This document shows, in pieces, positions 57,830 to 61,988 of a stretch of DNA of 61,988 nt (position 1 is the stretch's first letter; each line of letters opens with the position of its first letter). A program made the translations under genes and the position numbers. The notes beneath the pieces are model-generated. The model did no database searches. It was not told the DNA's origin and saw only the letters and a list, made by a program, of their open reading frames with translations. Source of the DNA: Acidisoma sp035492295 (GTDB taxonomy: Bacteria; Pseudomonadota; Alphaproteobacteria; Acetobacterales; Acetobacteraceae); NCBI RefSeq assembly GCF_035492295.1, contig NZ_DATJJK010000158.1, positions 1 to 61,988 of the forward strand. Reading direction: 5' to 3'.

Positions 57830-58447
57830 ATGGATTGGCATCTCTATTTCGGCTTCGTCGCCGTCACTTTTGTCCTCGGCTGCATTCCTGGGCCGAATGT
57901 CGCGCTGATCATGGCGAACAGCGTCTCGCACGGCGTGCGCTACGGCCTCGCGACCGTTGCCGGCACACTCTCCGCCCAGGTGATTCAGCTCATAGCCGTC
58001 GCCCTTGGGCTGACGGCTTTGCTTCAGGGCCTTGGCACCTGGTTCGCGGTCATCCGCTGGGCGGGCGTCGCCTACCTCCTCTACATCGGCATCCGCCAGT
58101 GGCGGGCGCCGGTCGTGGATCTCAGCCGCATCCAGGCAGGGCGCAAAGTGCCGCTGCGCGCCATGCTGCCGCGGGCGGCGGCGGTCTCGCTGACCAACCC
58201 GAAAGTGCTGCTCTTTTTAGGCGCGCTCTTTCCGCAATTCGTCTCCACCGCCCATCCGCTGCTGCCGCAGGTCGCCCTTCTGGCCGCGACCTTCCTCGTC
58301 ATTGTCGGCATCATGGATTCCGGCTGGGCGCTGCTCGCGGGCCAGTTGCGCGGACTGCTCGGCCGCCACGGTCGTCTCCGCAACCGCGTCTCGGGCGGCA
58401 TGATGATGGCCGCTGCCTGCGGTCTGGCGCTTGCGCATCGGCGGTAG
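57830..58447 (+). CDS. RhtB/LysE-family exporter
   Basis: The protein is 205 aa with six membrane segments. VTFVLGCIPGPNVALIMANSVSHG is the RhtB hallmark; AVSLTNPKVLLFLGALFPQFV is the second. It should export an amino acid such as homoserine, threonine or a GABA-like product; the position after the polyamine operon suggests removal of excess end products. GGGGGC lies upstream of the ATG. Confidence 0.88.
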   Translation: MDWHLYFGFVAVTFVLGCIPGPNVALIMANSVSHGVRYGLATVAGTLSAQVIQLIAVALGLTALLQGLGTWFAVIRWAGVAYLLYIGIRQWRAPVVDLSRIQAGRKVPLRAMLPRAAAVSLTNPKVLLFLGALFPQFVSTAHPLLPQVALLAATFLVIVGIMDSGWALLAGQLRGLLGRHGRLRNRVSGGMMMAAACGLALAHRR

Positions 58448-58519
58448 AGAGAGGGCAGGTTCTGGAAATCTGGCCTGCCGCTCTTAGAAGCCGTTCACCG
58501 AGCCCGCCATGCACGCCCG

Positions 58520-59008
58520 TCAGCCGTGTCGGCTTCCGCCACGGCCCCTCGCAAGCTTGCTGGTACCGCGGCCGGAACTCACCCGCGTCTCCTGCCATTC
58601 CCGGATGATCAGCGCCAATCCGTCTTCGTCGACCTTCTCGGCCGCTTCGTTCGCCGGGAACCAGACCCGTCTGCGCTGGGATTTCTCTGGCCAGGTGGCG
58701 GCTTCATTGGAGACCAGGAGCGGATAAACCTCGACCTGATAGAGCCGCTCCCCTCCATCGGACAGCCTTTTGGCATAGGGATAGGCGCCAAGCAGCTTTC
58801 GCGAGGCGGTACCCTTCACGCCGGCCGCCTGAAAGGCCTCGATCTCGGCGGTCCGATGCGGATGGCGGCCTTCCGCGGGCGATCCTGTCGGGATGACCCA
58901 GCCCCGCGTCTCGCGGCTGGTGATGAGCATGATCTCGAGCCCATGTCGTCCTAGCCGATAGGGCAGGGCTGCAAACTGAAGATCCTCGGAGAGGTCGGAT
59001 TTCGCCAT
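58520..59008 (-). CDS. Nudix-like protein with degenerate catalytic box
   Basis: The protein is 162 aa. The fold matches small alphaproteobacterial Nudix proteins: FAALPYRLGRHGLEIMLITS, then WVIPTGSPAEGRHPHRTAEI, EAFQAAGVKG, and RRVWFPANEAAEKV. In the Nudix box the REUxEE core reads IEAFQA: the Arg and both final Glu that hold the metal are missing. If the alignment holds, it cannot hydrolyse nucleoside diphosphates in the usual way. It may be a binding-only relative or a decayed gene. Confidence 0.75.
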   Translation of the reverse strand: MAKSDLSEDLQFAALPYRLGRHGLEIMLITSRETRGWVIPTGSPAEGRHPHRTAEIEAFQAAGVKGTASRKLLGAYPYAKRLSDGGERLYQVEVYPLLVSNEAATWPEKSQRRRVWFPANEAAEKVDEDGLALIIREWQETRVSSGRGTSKLARGRGGSRHG

Positions 59009-59201
59009 GCCTCCCTTTGTGCAATCGGGGCGCCGATGTCCAGGGGTTTCTCAGCAGGGCATCAAACACCTGGCCCTTTATTGTTTGAAATATTTGCGGA
59101 CGGGCTCTCAATGCCTCTGAGTGCTCTTGCTCAGTGCGTTTCGACCACCCGTCCGCTGCTGGCGACGATTTTCCTCGTCGCCGCCCGCATCATGCCGACG
59201 G

Positions 59202-59579
59202 TCATGCGCCTGTGCGTTTTGCCTGCGTGATCCAGTCTTTCGCGGCGGGCAATTCGGAAAGGCTGAAAAGCCGGAGTTCTCCGTGAACGAAAGGCTTGAA
59301 GATGGTGATCATCGTTCGCAGCCAGGCTTGGTCGGCAACCACGGCGACGTGGCTGAAATCATGCCAGTGCTTGATCCCGAACACGGTGTCGTCCCACATC
59401 GCCCCAAGCTTGAAGCCCTTAAAATCCTTTCCGATTATATAGATCATCTTGGCCGGCCCCTTGGCGATCATGGCCTCTGCCTGCGGGATCAGCGTGTCGC
59501 GATAGTCCTCGTGCGTCACCTCGCCACTGGCTTCAATCGCCATGACGTCCGGCGGCATTCCCTCGATCAGAATGAACAT
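59202..59579 (-). CDS. SpoIIAA-like (STAS-like) protein
   Basis: The protein is 125 aa and matches the SpoIIAA-like family: MAIEASGEVTHEDYRDTLIP, MIYIIGKDFKGFKLGAMWDD and VAVVADQAWLRTMITIFKPF. In this family the domain often binds nonpolar ligands or membranes; its cellular role is not established. AAGGAGAGG lies before the ATG. No neighbouring kinase or phosphatase suggests an anti-anti-sigma role. Confidence 0.85.
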   Translation of the reverse strand: MFILIEGMPPDVMAIEASGEVTHEDYRDTLIPQAEAMIAKGPAKMIYIIGKDFKGFKLGAMWDDTVFGIKHWHDFSHVAVVADQAWLRTMITIFKPFVHGELRLFSLSELPAAKDWITQAKRTGA

Positions 59580-59722
59580 TGCGATCCTCTCCTTTGCGAT
59601 AGAAGCGGAGCATGCGCCTCGCGGTTGCCTGTCCAGGCAACCGCCTGCGCAGGAGTTAAGCCTTCAGTCCAGCTCGGAATCTAGTCAGGTCTCCTCTTGC
59701 AGTGGTGGCGGGGTAGGTCCTG

Positions 59723-60823
59723 TCAGCCCCGATGTCCTCCGCGTCGCGCCGCCTCAAAGGCCGAAACCTCGGCCTCCGTCAGCGCGAGCGGCAAAGCCCG
59801 GCCCGTGTCGGCCGATTGCTCGCCCGCCGCGATCGCCGCCATCAGGGCGACCGCCTCGGCCAGCGTCACCGGGTTCGGCCCCCGGCCCCGGATCGCGTCC
59901 CGAACCGCCTCGTAATAGCGGCGGTAATCGCCATCGACCGCCGCCATCAGCTCAGGCTCGGCGCTCGCCCCGTCGATGATCGTCGCCGAATCGAGGTCGA
60001 TTCCCCAATCCAGATCACCGGGAACCATACCGGCGCGCAGCTGGCTCTCCTGCACGTCGACGTTGAGCTTCACGAAGCTCGCCTCCGTGCCGTGCAGGGT
60101 GAAACGCGCCCGGCCGCCGGCGACGAGGCAACCGGCTGAGAGCAGGACATGCAGCCCGGGATAGGTCAGCAAGGCATGGAACCAGTCCGGCGCCGTATCC
60201 GCCCGGCGCTGCATAGCGGTATGCACGGTGAGGCTTTCGGGCAGTCCGAACAGCTTGAGCGCCTGATCGGCGAGATGGGAGCCGAGATCGAACCAGAGGC
60301 CGCCGCCCGGCCCCGGCCGCTCCCGCCAGCGATCTTGCACCTCCGGCCGCCAGCGGTCGATGCGGCTTTCGAATTCAACCAACCGGCCCAGCCGGCCGCT
60401 GGCCAGCGCCGCCTCCACGGTCAGGAAATCGCTGTCCAAGCGGCGGTTCTGAAAGACGGAGAGCACCCGCCCGGCTTCTTCGGCGGCGGCGGCCACGGTC
60501 CGCGCTTCAGTGAGCGAAATGGTGAAGGGCTTGTCGACGACCACATGCTTACCGGCGGCGAGGGCGGCGGTGGCGAGCGGCGCGTGGCTCGTATTGGGCG
60601 TCGCGATGACCACAAGATCGACACCGTCCGCACGGGCCGCAGCCTCGGGGTCAGCGATGACCCGGGTGCCGGGTGATGTTGCGTGGACCTCCGCCTCCGG
60701 GCGGCTCGACCCGATGACGGTGAGATCCAGCCCGGGCACCGCCCGGATCAGCGGCGCATGGAAGACGCGGCCGACATAGCCATAGCCGATGAGGGCGACG
60801 CGGATGGGGGCGGCTTCAGCCAT
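59723..60823 (-). CDS. Gfo/Idh/MocA-family oxidoreductase
   Basis: The protein is 366 aa. N-terminal Rossmann motif VALIGYGYVGRVFHAPLI, then VVVDKPFTISLTEA with the catalytic Lys, and GGGLWFDLGSHLADQALKLFG with His. The C-terminal alpha/beta domain should bind a sugar or inositol substrate with NAD(P). The start is set after AGAAGAGAATCC; a 20-codon extension upstream has no site. It is closest to YdgJ/IolX-like members, but the substrate is open. It is convergent with nothing and read away from the ABC ATPase. Confidence 0.88.
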   Translation of the reverse strand: MAEAAPIRVALIGYGYVGRVFHAPLIRAVPGLDLTVIGSSRPEAEVHATSPGTRVIADPEAAARADGVDLVVIATPNTSHAPLATAALAAGKHVVVDKPFTISLTEARTVAAAAEEAGRVLSVFQNRRLDSDFLTVEAALASGRLGRLVEFESRIDRWRPEVQDRWRERPGPGGGLWFDLGSHLADQALKLFGLPESLTVHTAMQRRADTAPDWFHALLTYPGLHVLLSAGCLVAGGRARFTLHGTEASFVKLNVDVQESQLRAGMVPGDLDWGIDLDSATIIDGASAEPELMAAVDGDYRRYYEAVRDAIRGRGPNPVTLAEAVALMAAIAAGEQSADTGRALPLALTEAEVSAFEAARRGGHRG

Positions 60824-61075
60824 CGGATTCTCTTCTTTCTCGTTCCGGTTCGAGGGCCTGGGGACGGAGCATGCTCCGCCCACGGAGCGGGATTTTCAAC
60901 CAATGAAAACATCGGGCCGCGATGGCGGATGAGCAAAGCGGCGCCCCGTGTAAGAAAGGTGGCGTTAACCATCACAAACGGCTACGTTGGTTTCAGAAAA
61001 AACAAAAAACCGGCTTGCCATAAGGCTTTCATTGCTGAACGGTAGGCATGATCAGACCAACGGGAAACGGCAAAG

Positions 61076-61988
61076 ATGGCTCAAGTCTCTCTCAGGACCC
61101 TCCAGAAGACCTATGACGGCAGCGACGCGCTGGCGGTCAAAGGCATCAATCTCGAAATTCAGGATGGCGAATTCGTCGTCCTCGTCGGCCCCTCTGGCTG
61201 CGGCAAATCCACAACGCTCCGCATGATCGCGGGTCTCGAGGATATTTCCGGCGGCGAGATCGACATCGGCGGCCGCGTCGTCAACGACGTGCCGCCGCGG
61301 GATCGCGACATCGCCATGGTCTTCCAGAACTACGCGCTCTACCCGCACCTGTCGGTGTACTCCAACATCGGCTTCGCGCTGGAGAACGCGAAGGTCGATA
61401 AGGCCGAACGGGACCGGCGGATCCGCGCCGCGGCCGAGACCCTCGGCCTGGGCGACCTGCTCGGGCGCAAGCCCAAGCAGCTGTCAGGCGGGCAGCGGCA
61501 GCGGGTGGCGATGGGCCGGGCGCTGGTCCGGGAGCCCTCGGTGTTCCTGATGGACGAGCCGCTGTCCAACCTGGATGCCAAGCTCCGCGTGCAGATGCGC
61601 TCGGAGGTGCTGCGGGTGCACCGGTCGCTCGGCGCGGCCACGCTGTACGTCACGCACGACCAGACCGAGGCGATGACGATGGGCGACCGGGTCGCCGTGC
61701 TGCTCGGCGGCGTGCTCCAGCAGTACGACACGCCCCGGGCGCTCTACGACCGGCCGGCCAACCTGTTCGTGGCCACGTTCATCGGCTCGCCGTCGATGAA
61801 CCTGTACGAAGCGGGCCTGTCGGCGGACGGGGGTTCGGTTGCGCGGCCCACGGTGGTGCTCGGCTCCCAGCGGCTTGACCTGCCCGCCCAGGTGGCCGCG
61901 CGGGTCGCCGCCTACCAGGGCCGCAAGGTCGTCGTCGGGATCCGCCCTGAGGACCTAGTAATCCCGGACGGGGCCAGTTCCGGTTCCG
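61076..61988 (+). CDS. ABC transporter ATPase (UgpC/MsmX-like), 3' end missing
   Basis: The visible 304 residues have Walker A GPSGCGKST, Q-loop MVFQNYALYPH, signature LSGGQRQR, Walker B FLMDEPLSNLD, and the start of the C-terminal TOBE/MOP region (VVVGIRPEDL). This is the shared ATPase of CUT1 sugar importers. The reading frame is open at the window end. Codon use changes near 61340: the first part is mixed at third positions, the rest almost wholly G/C with CGG-rich Arg codons and actinobacteria-like text (FIGSPSMNLYEA). No permease or binding protein is visible. Confidence 0.9.
   Translation, partial: MAQVSLRTLQKTYDGSDALAVKGINLEIQDGEFVVLVGPSGCGKSTTLRMIAGLEDISGGEIDIGGRVVNDVPPRDRDIAMVFQNYALYPHLSVYSNIGFALENAKVDKAERDRRIRAAAETLGLGDLLGRKPKQLSGGQRQRVAMGRALVREPSVFLMDEPLSNLDAKLRVQMRSEVLRVHRSLGAATLYVTHDQTEAMTMGDRVAVLLGGVLQQYDTPRALYDRPANLFVATFIGSPSMNLYEAGLSADGGSVARPTVVLGSQRLDLPAQVAARVAAYQGRKVVVGIRPEDLVIPDGASSGS

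Noticed and set aside
1..61988. tRNA, rRNA or insertion sequence
   Set aside because: I saw no cloverleaf-like sequence, rRNA core motif, transposase gene or terminal inverted repeats; a covariance-model search would be needed to be certain for small RNAs.

Overview
The window is GC-rich, densely packed DNA from an alphaproteobacterium. An acid-tolerant Acetobacteraceae-like member of the Rhodospirillales is my best guess. The clues are an autotransporter built on AQSIGGGGG modules, a parallel beta-helix protein ending in a Hint domain, a kaiC-kaiB-kinase operon, the hfq-hflX pair and a UdgX/radical-SAM pair. This placement is inference from gene content; there is no rRNA or other marker gene in the window, and I found no tRNA or CRISPR array. 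About 57 protein genes are supported, including one 23-codon gene, and two are cut by the window ends.

Layout. 0-8.8 kb: truncated autotransporter, secreted histidine phosphatase, orphan phage terminase small-subunit-like gene, BLUF photoreceptor, secreted clan-A glycosidase, and a divergent Crp-like regulator/receiver pair. 8.8-13.3 kb: a CUT2-type sugar ABC importer on the minus strand (binding protein, double ATPase, two permeases). 13.6-23.6 kb: a stress/timing region with a DUF1003 membrane protein, an HPF-cold-shock fusion, small proteins, the kaiC-kaiB-hybrid histidine kinase operon, a 23-aa membrane peptide whose ribosome-binding site lies inside a perfect hairpin, a four-pass-like membrane protein and an MscS channel. 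23.6-32.5 kb: isocyanide hydratase-like protein, YdbC-like aldo/keto reductase with a divergent LysR, surface-antigen-like protein, then a symmetric divergon (M20 dipeptidase-TetR facing a NodT outer-membrane efflux protein-M20 deacetylase) with a visible promoter and TetR-type operator. 32.5-38.2 kb: beta-helix/Hint protein, zinc alcohol dehydrogenase, and an argO/argP exporter-regulator pair. 38.2-45.0 kb: an exopolysaccharide locus (MepA endopeptidase, Wza-like export lipoprotein, Wzc-like co-polymerase/tyrosine kinase, acyltransferase, beta-barrel, WecG-type glycosyltransferase). Its two divergent promoter regions share the same 15-bp inverted repeat. 45.0-51.9 kb: hfq-hflX-inositol monophosphatase, the UdgX fusion with its radical SAM partner, an outer-membrane barrel and a small periplasmic protein. 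52.0-58.5 kb: a putrescine/gamma-glutamyl polyamine catabolic cluster (puuD, GntR/FCD regulator, puuA-like, puuB-like, class III aminotransferase, RhtB exporter) with a perfect 16-bp palindrome between regulator and operon. 58.5 kb to end: degenerate Nudix-like protein, SpoIIAA-like protein, Gfo/Idh/MocA oxidoreductase and an ABC ATPase cut by the window end.

Most interesting points: the shared operator in the polysaccharide locus, the Shine-Dalgarno-sequestering hairpin in front of the 23-aa peptide, the acidic 15-nt repeat at the start of kaiB, the UdgX-radical SAM pair, the TetR divergon with two peptidase-family hydrolases, and the abrupt change in codon use inside the last ABC ATPase, which may mark an assembly chimera or recombination.
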